Assembly: GCA_032718475.1 (NCBI GenBank)
Contig: JAUCBJ010008154.1
Coordinates: forward strand, 21,475-85,474
Reading direction: 5' to 3'
From: Nemertoderma westbladi
Taxonomy: Eukaryota; Xenacoelomorpha; Nemertodermatida; Nemertodermatidae
DNA: 64,000 nucleotides
Below are positions 26,088-37,800 of this stretch, piece by piece. The position numbers and the translations under genes were made by a program. Numbering within the stretch: position 1 is the first letter of the stretch; each line of letters starts with the position of its first letter. A model generated the notes under the pieces. The model was not told the DNA's origin. It saw only the letters and a program-made list of their open reading frames with translations, and searched no databases.

Positions 26088-28790
26088 TGGAACTACTGCT
26101 GCTCTAAATAATCGGACCTTAAGTTTCCGATTAATTCCCTGTGACTTCCAAATCCTGGAAAGCCTATTCCAGGCTGCCCATACCTTTCCCTTACGTATTC
26201 GAAAGTCCTCACCTACTTCCGGATCCATGATTCCAGGTAACAGAAGTCGTCCACATGCTCAAGCATACCATCCTTTGAGCTTATGCTCATCCGGTCAGAG
26301 ACTTGCTGAGGACTTTCAAAGCTAACTGTCAAAATTGTGGTATTTTTTGAGTTTATATAAAGACCAACACTAGAAGCAGCCTGTTCTAATGAGCGGAGGA
26401 GCCGTTGGGCTCCCTCTAGTGATTCTGAAAGTACTCCTAAGTCATCAGCAAAGTCTAGATCAGTTAGGTACTTGGCGGGATTTCATCGATTTCCGGAGCC
26501 AGTAGGTGGAGTCACCATCACCCCATCATCATTATGATGATCCATGCGTCGAACATAGTCGACTATAATTATGAACAAGAATGGCGTAAGTGTGTCTCCC
26601 TGGAGGACGCCCCATAATACTTCAAAATGGTTCTGTGTCACCATCAACAGTAGACACAAATGTTGTCGAACAATCGTATACTGATCTGATTGCTGCAATA
26701 ATTTCATCAAGAATCCCATATAATGAAAGTATGCTGAATATACGTGAGCGGGAAACTGTATCATAAGCCTTGAAGAAGTCAACAAAGATAACAGCCTGTC
26801 TTTCTTTTTTGATAACTCTGATAATTATCCTTCTAAGTGCCGAAAAGGGCTCCATGGTCCCACGACCTTTACGGAACAGATTTCCATGGAGAAGTCTCTC
26901 GATGGGATCCTGATTCGATTTAATCGAATTCTATTGTATAGCTTTGCAGCAATCAAGATCAATAAGATTCCCCGAAAAGAACCATAGAGTGTTAGGTTGG
27001 CCTTCTTGGGAACTGGCACCAACTTATTTGTTTTCATTTCTTGTGGGACTCTTGTTGTTCTGTACATGTCTACTATGATGGGATAGATGAGCTTTAAACA
27101 CTCACGTATTTTAAAGACCTCAGGGGGAACATCATCTACTCAATTGGCACGATTGGTCTTAATGATCTTTGCAGCAGCCTTCACTTCTGCAAAGGAGATA
27201 TTGCCAATGGGAATATCTGGGAGTACAGACGCAGACACTTTTACTTCAATAAAGTTATCAGGCAATACCCTGTCATTATTGAGGGGCTTTTCAAAGTGGG
27301 CCTTCCAACCATTAAGGTGATCGGCTTGTGCTTCTGCCTTAACCTTCCTTGGTGGTTGGTTGTCTTTTCCGCCCAGTAAGCAAGTTGATCGATTTCCATG
27401 CCTGGGATGAGTGCCTGCTGTTGTCAGCATCATTGATAGCATCAACCTGTTGGTTTATTAACTCCTGCAGATTAACAGAGTACTGCCTGTTCAGGGACCT
27501 AGATGCAGCCTTAACTGCATTCTTGGCCGCTGTAGTCTGTTTGAGTCGGGACTTATAGAGGTCATTTCGGCACTTCTGAATTTTGTGGTCAGTCCAGGGG
27601 GTCCTTTTCCTGTTTCGAGGGTATACAGGATCTGTTTCTGCAGCTGATAACTTAACTGCTTCTGTGAAGGCAGTATAGCCCTCGCAGTGATCTGCCGCCT
27701 CAGAGGCAAGAACCTCATACCTGTTGCTCAGCTGTAGTGTGAAGCTGGATCTCACACTTGGCTGTTGCATCAGAGAAGACCAGTCATACCGCGGAAAGGC
27801 AGATTTCGTTGTTCTGCTAGCACGCAGACTAAGTCTTACCTTGGCCAAAATAAGGCGGTGATCACTGGAGAAGGCTCGAAGTGTAAAAGCATTACAGTCT
27901 TGTATAGAGCTCCTGTATTTCCTACGAAACAGAATATGGTCTACCTGGGACTTGTGACCACTGGGTCCTCTATGAGTCCATAGCTTTCCAGTTCGCTTCT
28001 TGAACTGGGTTCCAGCCGAAAACAATCCATTTGCAGAGATAAAATCATGAAGATGGACACAATTTCGGTTAACACTATCGCTATAGACCCAGGGCGATGT
28101 AGGTGATTGATGCACACGTGCATTAAAGTCTCCCAGGAATGTTAAGAATGCATGCTGATCCACTCCATCAGGAGCTGCTTGTAGATTGTGATAGAAATTT
28201 TCCACCTCCTCTACAGGGGCAACACTAGTTGGAGAGTAGCACACAATCAGAACCACCTTAGGAAACTTTTTAGCCAGTCTTCCAGAACATGAGAAGTGGC
28301 AATGGGTGATGCGGTTAGAGATTTGGTCTATTTTGTTGTCCAATGCTGCATGTGCAGTTGGATTAATCAATAGACTAATTCCACCATTGCCACTATCATC
28401 AGCTGATGTGAGGGCGAGTCGCCAACCGCCCCACATGTCCTTAATCAGAACCTAATCAGTCTGTCCAGTCTGCATTCGGTGCTCTTGAATTCCCACTACG
28501 CTAAGAGAAAAACTCCCATCCCAGAAAAGCTCACTGCCAAGGCAGTGAGCTCACCTTGTCGCGTTGGGGACCCGAGTGTTAGGGTGTTAACTAAGGCTAG
28601 TCTAGTGACTTGTCTCAGAATCAGCAATGGCTTAGTTGGTCGGGGTGGAACATGAGAGTAGCCTCCAAATCCAGAATCCCTCCCCCCCCTCACAATCTGG
28701 CCTCCCTGGTGACCCAGGGTTTGGGCCAGAAAGGTCATCAGGAAAGGGACTCACAGAATTGTTGGCCGCTCTCTCTTCAGTAGGGGGTGA
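26088..28790 (-). mobile_element. Decayed RTE-like LINE (endonuclease + reverse transcriptase)
   Basis: Minus-strand remains of a non-LTR retrotransposon. The AP-endonuclease domain occupies about 28680-27800, with FLGDFNARV, TGKLWTHRG, SQVDHILFRR and SSDHRLILAK. A linker follows, then reverse-transcriptase pieces at about 27070-26480: LVPVPKK, VDFFKAYDTV and GVLQGDTLTPFLF. The reading frame is broken by several stops and shifts. Homology to the neighbouring + copy stops abruptly at about 26088, so the 3' end is truncated. The domain order and wording fit the RTE/craniofacial-development-protein-2-like clade. It may sit in an upstream intron of the zinc-finger gene. Confidence 0.8.
27339..28436 (-). 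pseudogene. LINE endonuclease fragment
   Basis: Longest open part (365 codons) of the minus-strand LINE. It contains FLGDFNARV and the SDH motif of AP-endonucleases plus the start of the linker to RT. The N-terminal part of the domain continues upstream at about 28440-28680 in broken frames (TLGSPTRQGELTAL). Not a functional ORF in its present state. Confidence 0.78.
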
Positions 28791-28793
28791 GCC

Positions 28794-29898
28794 AGGTCGT
28801 GGGACAATGGAGCCCATTTTGGAACTTAGAAGGATAATTTAAGAGTTATCAAAAAAGAAAGACAGGCATCTGGGTGTTATCTTTGTTGACTTCTTCAAGG
28901 CCTTTGATTCAGTCTCTCGCTCACGTATGTTCAGCATACTTTCATTATATGGGATTCCTGATGAATTTATTGCAGCAATCAAATCAGTATACGATGGTTC
29001 GACAACATTTGTGTCTACTGTTGACGGTGACACAGAAACAGTTGAAGTGTTATGGGGCGTCCTCCAGGGAGACACACTTGCACCATTCTTGTTCATAATT
29101 GTGGTTGACTATGTCCTACGCATGTCCTTAGATCATCATAATGATGATGGGGTGATGATAACTCCACCTACTGGCTCCAGAAGTCGAGGAAATCCTGCCA
29201 AATACCTAACTGATCTAGACTTTGCTTAGGAGTACTCTCAGAATCAACAGAGGGAGCCAATGGGCTCCTCAGCTCATTAGAACATGCTGCTTCTAGTGTT
29301 GGTCTTTTTATTAACTCCAGAAAGACCAAAATTTTGACAGTTAACTTTGAAAGTCCTCAGCAAGTCTCTGATCGTATGAGCATAAGCTCAAAGGATGGTA
29401 TGCTTGAGCATGTGGACGACTTCTGTTACCTGGGATCATGGATCCGGAAGTCAGGTGAGGACCTTCGAATACGTAAGGGAGAGGCATGGGCAGCCTTGAA
29501 TAGGCTTTCCAGGATTTTTAAGTCACCGAGAATTAATCGGAAACTTAAGGTCCGATTATTTAGAATAGCAGTAATTCCAGTACTCCTCTATGGGAGTCCA
29601 TACTGGGCTCTAACTGCTGAGGACACCAAATCTCTGGATGGCACATTCACAAGAATGCTACACCGGGTTCATTGTGTCAAGTACAATGCACACATCTCCA
29701 ACCAGACACTATATAACAACATTGGAGGTGTCTCATTGGTTCCCCCAAGCTTGACACTAGAACAAAATCGCCTCCACTTTGCAGGACATTGCTTTCGCCG
29801 TGAGGACCAGCCGGTGCATAATCTTTTACTTTGGCAGCCTCATGGAGTGAATAAGCATGGTGGACAGCCCATGACTTTCTTGAGACGCGCATGACTTT
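28794..29898 (+). mobile_element. Second RTE-like LINE fragment (RT 3' half), opposite orientation
   Basis: A 5'-truncated + copy that begins inside the RT domain. It shares the GTCGTGGGACNATGGAGCCC start of the homologous segment with the minus copy near 26840-26870. It carries VDFFKAFDSVSRSR, GVLQGDTLAPFLF, then a stop, then FCYLGSWIRKSGEDL, GEAWAALNRLSRI and a C-terminal zinc-like region. The frame is open in two blocks (28927-29229 and 29334-29894). A C run follows at 29905. It lies head to head with the minus copy, giving about 750 bp of inverted homology. Confidence 0.78.
29334..29894 (+). pseudogene. LINE RT C-terminal fragment
   Basis: 186 open codons downstream of the RT core, containing FCYLGSWI, RLSRIFKSPRI, VLLYGSPYWAL and NRLHFAGHCFRR. 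This is the conserved region after the RT palm in RTE-type LINEs. It is separated from the RT core by an in-frame stop (about 29227), so it is a relic. Confidence 0.72.
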
Positions 29899-30984
29899 CT
29901 TACACCCCCCCCCCCCCCCCCCGTTGCAGATAGTGATTCCTGTTAGTAACCATTTTAATTACCAATTGATGGAAAGGAGCAGTTTACAGAGACGGATCAA
30001 TTGAGGAAAAGTAAAATGCGCCCGACCCTTAACAACAATTTTCTTCGATTGCTCTAAACCTTCTGTAGTTCCATAACCCCCCCCCCCCCCCCCTTCCCCG
30101 CGGATCCAGTAACTACTGCCTCCCCGCATTGTAAGGCATTGCCTGGTTGTGCTGGCAGCCAACCAGTGGGTGCTTTGAATGACACTCTGGGGCAGTTTGT
30201 ATTGTTTGCCGGTGAGGTGGTGGGTGGTAGGAGCGCCTCTCTCCACGGGAATGCGTTATATCCATTGCCTTGCCCTGCTTGTTGGTGCGGTACAGTATAA
30301 GGAAAGGTTGCAGAATAATCCAACTACATCTGCTATATAGGCCTACAACAGATATTGTGGGGCCTTCAACTTAACACAATAAGTGAAGGCGGTCCTGATT
30401 ACAACATATGAGATAACGTGACTGAAACGAAACGCACGGATGGATAGCGAGGGGGAATCTGCCTTACCAAACCTGCCTAAAATTTATATTTATAATAAGT
30501 TTGATGTTTGAAACATAGTATGTTAGAGTTGGTTCAATTGATTTAGGTCAGTGCTGTCTTCTTTTTATGACGTCGTTAAGTTATCCTTCTCCCACGCAAT
30601 AGGTTGTGATGAAATCATAATGATAAATTGAAGGTGTGCTGGTTTCACGGAAGAGAACGGTAAAATACTTAGGGGCCCATATCAGCGACAACTTTTAATT
30701 TAAAGGTCATATATCAGAGGTTATTAATAAGGCAAATTTTGCGGTAACACAATTCAGTTTTTTCGTTAGATTTACAAAAAAATATTAGAAACAAAAAATT
30801 TTCCAATGTCAAACGTACATTCTGCGGATCTATTTGTATTATTGTATTGTGCTGTTGTGATTCTTAACATCTTTATGTAATAAATTTTAATTTGTTTAAA
30901 TGTAATAAAAGTAAAGTTTTCTTCGGCGGTTAGGCCAGGAATTACGCACTATAAATCATTCGTGGCAAAACGAAAATAACCCCC

Positions 30985-31015
30985 ATGCAGGGATCGAACC
31001 CACGACCCTCGGGTT
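30985..31015 (-). repeat. tRNA-like B box, possible SINE remnant
   Basis: On the minus strand the sequence reads GTGGGTTCGATCCC, matching the RNA polymerase III B-box pattern GGTTCGANNCC. I see no convincing A box at the right distance and no cloverleaf, so a tRNA gene is unlikely and a decayed SINE is the better guess. Confidence 0.35.
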
Positions 31016-31465
31016 CGGAGAGATGTGAATTAAATGCAACGGATTAAACCGGTGGAATTAATCCCACCTTGAGAACCAGTGATGTAATATAGTAACTTTT
31101 TTATAAGTGCAATTTTATCCTCCTTTAAAGGAAGTTAATAAATATAAAAAGAACTCAGAATTGGCTTTCTTTTAACAAACTACTAACTACTTAAGCCTAA
31201 CCGTGTACGCAGCATCGCTATGGTTCGCGTTTATTGTTTTGGTTAGAATTACATGCCATTGATACCGAAACCCGCACCTACCCCTGCGGAAGAATGGACG
31301 CGGACGAAAATTGGCTGATGGGTGGGAACATGTTTCTCATTGGCAAAGTTTAAATCAACCAAGTACACTGAGACAGAGGGGAAACTGGAGACAAATCCCA
31401 TCTTGGCGAATTAATATCCCGCCTCAATGTTAAATTCTCAACTTAGGGAAATGAGAAGGTTACAG

Positions 31466-31705
31466 TGGCACGTTATTTTAACCAAAACAATAAACGAGAC
31501 ACAATAGAACAGGTTACAGTTTTATTTTTGAGAGTAATCAGGTGTTATTTGCGTCCAATTTCCGGGATGAATTTTTGAAGGTTCCAGAGGCACGTTATTT
31601 TAACCAAAACAATAAACGAGACACAATAGCACAGGTTACAGTTTTATTTTTGAGAGTAATCAGGTGTTATTTGCGTCCAATTTCCGGGATTGAATTTTTA
31701 TTGCA
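31466..31705 (+). repeat. 122-bp direct duplication of a dispersed repeat
   Basis: Two adjacent copies, offset by 122 bp, of a segment running from GGCACGTTATTTTAACC through ACAGGTTACAGTTTTATTTT to TTGCGTCCAATTTCCGGGAT. A diverged third copy lies in the last TES intron (about 17005-17100), so this is an interspersed family. Each site has a long C or G homopolymer close by. Confidence 0.8.
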
Positions 31706-32087
31706 CCCAGTCCTCCCCCCCCCCCCCCCCCACACCCTATCTGAGTACACTACTTGTACTGGAATTCATTATTGTCGTATAAAATAATAATGTCTGACTG
31801 TTCCTGTTCGTAAAACGTATTATTATGATTTTGTATTTACCATTGCGTTTATCTTTAAAAATTGACAGATAATCAGCTGACCACCACTAACTGACCAACA
31901 ACGTAATGCATGTTCCTTCAATATGTGGATACATTTTACAGTCTTATCCTATTCATTTACTGATTTCAGATTTATATCTATTCACACTGCAGAACCGTAG
32001 TACAGAAGTAGACTTGCAGACTTGTAGTTGTTGGTTGTAGTTGGAATCGGACTGCCGGACGGCATCACCAGATCACCGGCCGTCACC

Positions 32088-33152
32088 ATGTCTCAACAAC
32101 GACGATCCGACGCCCCGTCGACTCTCCGTTCAATGACCGGACAACAGGTAACCAAGAACACGAGATTGCCATCACTACGGTCCCCGCGGGACCTAACTCT
32201 CGGAGGAAGCGGCAGTCAGCAGTCCGCCAACAAACGGAAGTTCACCCCCAACATAAAGGCGGCGGGTAGTCGACCCATCTCGTGCGTGGAAACCGCCCGA
32301 TCGGTGCAGGGACCGGGACGGGGTGGTGTCGAGACACCGAACCGAGCCGTTTCAATGCGAGGCCGGTTGAAACACGGACCTGAGACCATTCAGAGTCAGG
32401 GGATATTCTCATCGGGTTTGGGTAAGCGCGAGGTTAAACAATCGACTGCAGGAGGAGGGGGTTTATCGCACGGCCCGACGATTAAACAGGAAAGAGGAGA
32501 GGAATCGGTTAACAACTCCATGAGTAGAGGGTTGTACAGCGCAAATAAGGGGGAAGTTAAACTCGAAACCGAAGATATTCTTCAGTCACTACTCGATAAC
32601 AAAGCGTTCATATCGGATCTAAAGAATGACTCAGAATTCGGACCTGTATCGCTACCCTTCCCTGAATGTAAACAGAAAAGTCAAATTGTGAAGAAAGAAG
32701 TGGATTCTGAAGAGGCCGATCTTCCTAAAGAACTTCGCGTTGATGCATCAGAGGATAAATGTAATAGATTAAAAGGTTTGGGAGCTCTTCGCGATAACGA
32801 GTTGTTGCTTATGCAGTTCGTGGATGTGCTTCCTATAGAAGCTACTACCTCAGTGTCTGACACTACTGCGTCATCAGCATCACCTAACGAATCTGCATTA
32901 TCGGACGTTCTTGCCGTAGAACGAGGTTATCTCGGTAAACTGCGGGTTAGACGATCGGGTCAGGCCTCCTTATCCATAGGTACCGGGCACCAGTTGTCTG
33001 TAAAGTCCGGGGCGCCTTGCAGCTTCCTTCAGGATGTTGTCTCTATAGACAAGGGGGCAGATCCATCGGTAGCTAGGGGTTACAGCGCAGTCATTGGTCA
33101 CATACATATGAAACTAACGGTTACGCCAACTCTCGATGCAATGTTCGACTAA
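32088..33152 (+). CDS. POLR3D: DNA-directed RNA polymerase III subunit RPC4
   Basis: 354 codons, uninterrupted. RPC4 is a Pol III subunit that with RPC5 forms the TFIIF-like subcomplex acting in initiation, termination and reinitiation in the nucleus. Seen: the N-terminal RLPSLRSPRDLTLGG and KRKFTPNI motifs, a Lys/Glu-rich middle with IKQE- and VKKE-type sumoylation-like sites, and the conserved C-terminal domain (LLLMQFVDVLP, GYLGKLRVRRSGQ, GAPCSFLQDVVSI, VIGHIHMKL). The size is close to vertebrate RPC4 (about 400). I chose Met 32088 because its context (TCACCATGT) is good; an in-frame upstream Met at 32028 would add 20 residues. No intron is visible, although vertebrate orthologues are spliced. 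Confidence 0.93.
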   Translation: MSQQRRSDAPSTLRSMTGQQVTKNTRLPSLRSPRDLTLGGSGSQQSANKRKFTPNIKAAGSRPISCVETARSVQGPGRGGVETPNRAVSMRGRLKHGPETIQSQGIFSSGLGKREVKQSTAGGGGLSHGPTIKQERGEESVNNSMSRGLYSANKGEVKLETEDILQSLLDNKAFISDLKNDSEFGPVSLPFPECKQKSQIVKKEVDSEEADLPKELRVDASEDKCNRLKGLGALRDNELLLMQFVDVLPIEATTSVSDTTASSASPNESALSDVLAVERGYLGKLRVRRSGQASLSIGTGHQLSVKSGAPCSFLQDVVSIDKGADPSVARGYSAVIGHIHMKLTVTPTLDAMFD

Positions 33153-34860
33153 TTACAACCAGGAATATTTGTGCTGTGCGGTTTAGGTAATATTTACGGT
33201 CCCCGAAAGTCCTGGTGTTACTAAAACGAAGGTTCGTGATATAATTTTCTTTCCATGTATCTTCCCGACCGGTATGTTAGTTTTACCTTCATAAATATTC
33301 ACTTAATTGACTTGGTATATAATAACTTTACATTGGATACTACGAGAAGAACCGTATATTTTTGTATTATAAATTGCTTTCCACACCCTTGGTGCTTAGT
33401 TTTATTCATAAAATGATAATCGTTATTATTGTCTGTTCGTGTTGTTATCTAGTCCCACATATCTCGCTCCAAAGGTCGTGGGTTCGACCCCGGCAAGGGG
33501 ACCATGGAAGGTGTTTATGCCTTGCAGTTTCAAATGGTAGGTAAATGAGTTCAATGTTTCCTCTGGGGAGCAGGGTGATTTTTTTCAAAATATACACTGT
33601 GAAAAGTTTCTAAACAGTTAAAAATTTTTTAGAAAATCGTAATATTGTTTGGAAAACTAAATTAATTTACCCTATGAATTAGGTGTGAAAAGTAGGCCAG
33701 CTGTTATTAGTAATATTATTTTATCATCATAATTATTAACCAATAACAGACTCTTCGAAAGGCATAAACAAAGAACTTAAACGGCTTTCTAAATAAATAA
33801 AAAAAACCCTCTTTTATTTCAATTGTTATTAACTTATTAGCTAGCCGTTTTCATTCACCCAGGCGCGTTGAGGTCCCCGGTAGGATAACCACCCGGTCGC
33901 ATTTGTTCCCTTTCTAACTATGACCGGCTTACCCTCAACTAACTATACCTAATCAACCCCAGCCATTATTTTCAATAAGTTTGCTTGAAAAGCGCGATAA
34001 AGAGATATTATTTGATTTTTTTTATGTAATCCACCATTCTGATTCCAAAAACAGGTTATGAAGAAATATGAATAAGTCAAAAATAATTTTTTAATAATTA
34101 AATTTCAATATACAGTAATCCACAATGAATTTTACGCTTTAATAATTCAACTTATTTGGATTTTGGATCAGTATTACAGGATCAGAATTAGATATTGGTG
34201 AATGAATAATAAACAAACAAAAATTAAATGGCTAATGTTAAATTCTGATTTATAGGTGTTCTTAATTCAATATCTGTAGCAAATTTATAATTTTAAATTT
34301 GTTATTTTCATTTTTTAGTTTTATAAATGTTTCTAAAAAAGTTAAAAAAAATTAGAAATCGTTTTTTTTATTTATAAATTTCTCTAATTTAGAAACTGCT
34401 GGGGAGTATAGTCCGGGGGGGGGGGGGGGGGGTGTTGCACTGGAAATAAGTTGTCAGATTTTGTGCGCAATACGTAGCAAACTTTTAGTTTTACTTTATA
34501 TTACTTATATTACAGCCAGTTACTGGGCTATCTATCCCTTCGCTACTCAGAGTTTGTCAATAGTTTACTTACGTGCAGCACATATAAGGAACGGATTCCT
34601 AGGGGACAATACTAAATAATTTTGATATTCATTTTCAATTGCATTGCGATGCTACAATCAATTGTTTTTAATTGAAATGAAAAAAAGTTTAAAAAATTTG
34701 CCGGTATATTATCAACTTAATTATCTAATTGATGGATTCTCAACATTTGGAGATATTTTAATATTCACCGAATAATACACGTCTGGGATATAAGGTGTAA
34801 GGGAATTGATATAAGGGAATTGTAAGTGTAGTTTATAAAATGTTTATTATTTATTTCAGT
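33153..34860. other. Intergenic AT-rich DNA after POLR3D
   Basis: No coding sequence that I can support. It includes a tRNA-like B box at 33481 and a poly-G run at 34415-34432. AATAAA motifs near 33790 could serve POLR3D, but they are 640 bp past its stop. Confidence 0.45.
33465..33500 (+). repeat. tRNA-like B box, possible SINE remnant
   Basis: GTCGTGGGTTCGACCCCGG on the plus strand contains GGTTCGACCCC, an exact fit to the B-box pattern. It resembles the minus-strand element at 30991 (both have GTCGTGGGTTCGA), which suggests a shared SINE family. There is no cloverleaf and no clear A box. Confidence 0.4.
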
Positions 34861-37800
34861 AAAGATGGATTGACCATTTTCAAACCGGCCAGGCCGGAGC
34901 CGTATTTGTAAAAAAAAATCCGGCCTAAATTCCGACCAAAACCGGAATTTTTTATATATCACCACTTTTTTTTCCTGAATCAGCTATGGTACCTGTATGC
35001 ATGAACAGAGAAAATAAATGATTCAATACAGCAATACCCGCACAGTCCACAAGATGGCGCACATCACTGCTATTGGCTACCAATATTTAACTAACATTTC
35101 CGAAACTATATTTTTGCACCATAACCTCGCCGATTTGATAATTTGAATTTGATATTTTGGATTGATTTGATATTGTTAAATGTTAAATATGAATATGAAA
35201 TTAAATAAGTGCAAATTTAAAAATAGAACGAAGTATTAATAAATAGCTGTAGTTTTATACTCTCTTGAGTTAAATTGGATTTACTAGTGTTTCTAAATTG
35301 GCTGTCGAATATATAAACTGGTCATTCACTGTGGTAAGCTTAATCTCAATTTAAAACAATACCTGGGTCAATGCCAACCATATTGACCAATGTCCTGGAC
35401 GTGATTTTTGAGGTTTGTCGAGTTTTTAAATTAACTTTGAGAATCAGTCATATTGAAAATTAGAAAGAGCGATAATTTCTGCATATGAAACCAGAAATTG
35501 CCCCAAAAATTTGTTGTATGTTATTTAGAGAAACTTTCCGAAATGCAAAAATTGGTAATTAATTTATGTTATGTACGTAACGTATAGAAAATTTATATAA
35601 ACATTTTTTTTGTACTTTATGTCCATAATCTTGAAAATTTGAAGTAACATTCGTGTAATGGTGGTATTGATGTATCCGGCAAGAGATATCAGATCGAAGT
35701 GGAAGGTTTTCTGGTGAGAAATAAATTAAAAATTATGTCACGGATAAGAAATTTTTCTTCCAGTGACAACATAAAGTTTCACTTTGTAGGAAACTTTGCC
35801 GTGACTAAATATTTTTTTCCTGTTAATAACAATGTGATACACAAAACTGTTGCATATGGTCAACTGAAAATTGTTATTTTATCAAAAAATTAATTTGAAA
35901 ATGTAAATAGACAGTTTTTTTGATGTCATGTATGGGACATTGATATGGTATAGGAAGGAATTTACATGGAAACGATTATCATAATTTTTGACTTTTCTTT
36001 TTCAATTAAAATAAATCATAAAATTCTTCAAACAACTCCTCCACTAGGATTTCAATCCAGTTTATCGTCCTTCCCACTGCCAACTCCTGTTCCATTCCCA
36101 ACTTACATCCCATTAATTAAATGTCAGTAATTATTTGTTTTGACTATGATTAACTTCTGCCCCCATCACAATGTCAAGTATAGGACAGGCCGTCACGTTA
36201 TAGGACATGGCAGGTTTTTCAACCTGGCCACATAAATTTTGACGTAGCAGTCTCACTGATGATACAACCCACTACATGGCAAAACCATCAGAGAAATGGA
36301 TGTGGTGATCTAAATCTGTATCAGTTTGCATTTTCTGATAGAAAACCTCCGTTACCTACGGGACACTGTTTTGGACCATTTTTGGCCACGCTCATGCAAA
36401 TGATTCATATGCACTGATTAACCACCTAAAATTACCAATCTAACTGAAACACATAGAAGAATATGAGTGGGAGTGTCAACACATCGGGTTAATGGCCCAT
36501 ATTTGCGAATTTATATGCCATTCAATTAATCATTTACCGAGTGTCACGTATGCGACAAAAAATCGGACCACGTAAATTTTTTTTGTATTTCTGATATCTC
36601 AAATTTACTACGAAGCTACGTTTATTTGTTCACAGGAATTATACAAAGTAAGGATATTAATCGTTTGGCACCTGAATTGTAATTTTAATGGCCAAAATAA
36701 GGCCGGAATCACAATCATAAAATTTGAAATTTGTCGCTTAATTGACGATTTTTTTTAAATTTAGTTTTAGCTTTTTCTATAACAAACTGTGGTTGGAGTG
36801 TATCACAGCAGGAGGGGACCGATCATTGGTATTCGGCAATAAAATTATCAAAGCCATCCGACCATTTATTCTCAAATGATTTACATTTTCGTATATTTTT
36901 AGTCCCGTACGTGACTTGGTCAATATGGTTGGCATTGGCCCACCTAGAGTATATCTGCTGTGAAATGTGAAAAGCACGTGAGTCTCATTTTTCAAAAATT
37001 GACTTTTTCAGAAGACCGTATCTACTCTATTTCTCGAGATACTCAATGTAAAAAGGCCGTAAGTCACACCATATGTATAGTGTTACAAAGTTAAATGACC
37101 GTAAGTGCAACAATATAAAAGACTGCAACTACTTAATTTTAAGCAGAAAAACCGTAAGTCAACAAGACTTGCGATTTTTTGTCATTCCATAAATAATAAG
37201 AAACGCACATGCACATACGGTTTTATTGGAATTTGTGTCTTTTTGACTTGCGGTTTTTTACTATTATTTGCAGAAAAGGCGCGAAATTCAACATTGAAAT
37301 TTCACCAATTGACTTGCGGTGTTTTATCATCATGTCTGTATGCTACGGAATTAGAGCAGAATTTAATGAGGATTTCAAATATGTCTTGGCGAGATCTGTA
37401 TGTATGCATTTTCATTAATTACCTGAAGAAGTCCAGATGGTGAACCCACCCTACCCTATCTGTTTAGTATGACAATTCCTTCTGAAGTGCTTTAAGGGGG
37501 GTAGCACCCCCAAATTGAACCTCACATTTTTGTGTCTCTGGGCCCTAAAATTGGATGAAAATTATTTTTTTTGCTACTAAACATCGTCTGGATTGTGTAA
37601 GAATATCCAAACCAAATATTTTTAAAATTGGCCCCAAAATGGCTCCTTCATGGCCAAAAGTGCCTTTTTGCGCCAAGGGCTCTTTATCCACTAATATTTA
37701 TTGAAATTAATCGAAATTTGGAATATAAGTTCAGAAGAACCCTGCATCCAATCCCTTTGAACAAATTTTGCCTCAAATGTTCTGGAGCCTTTTTAGAACA

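Larger units (their letters stand above)
29899..32027. other. Intergenic DNA with poly-C tracts and repeat fragments
   Basis: Contains C runs at 29905-29922, 30077-30093 and 31715-31731, a tRNA-like B box at 30991 on the minus strand, and a 122-bp tandem duplication at about 31.46-31.70 kb. The ORFs seen here are low-complexity or antisense and I do not support any. The missing 5' exon(s) of the zinc-finger gene could be here, but I could not identify one. Confidence 0.5.

Noticed and set aside
30985-33500. tRNA genes at the two B-box matches
   Set aside because: No acceptor stem, anticodon arm or convincing A box was found; they are kept only as possible SINE remnants.
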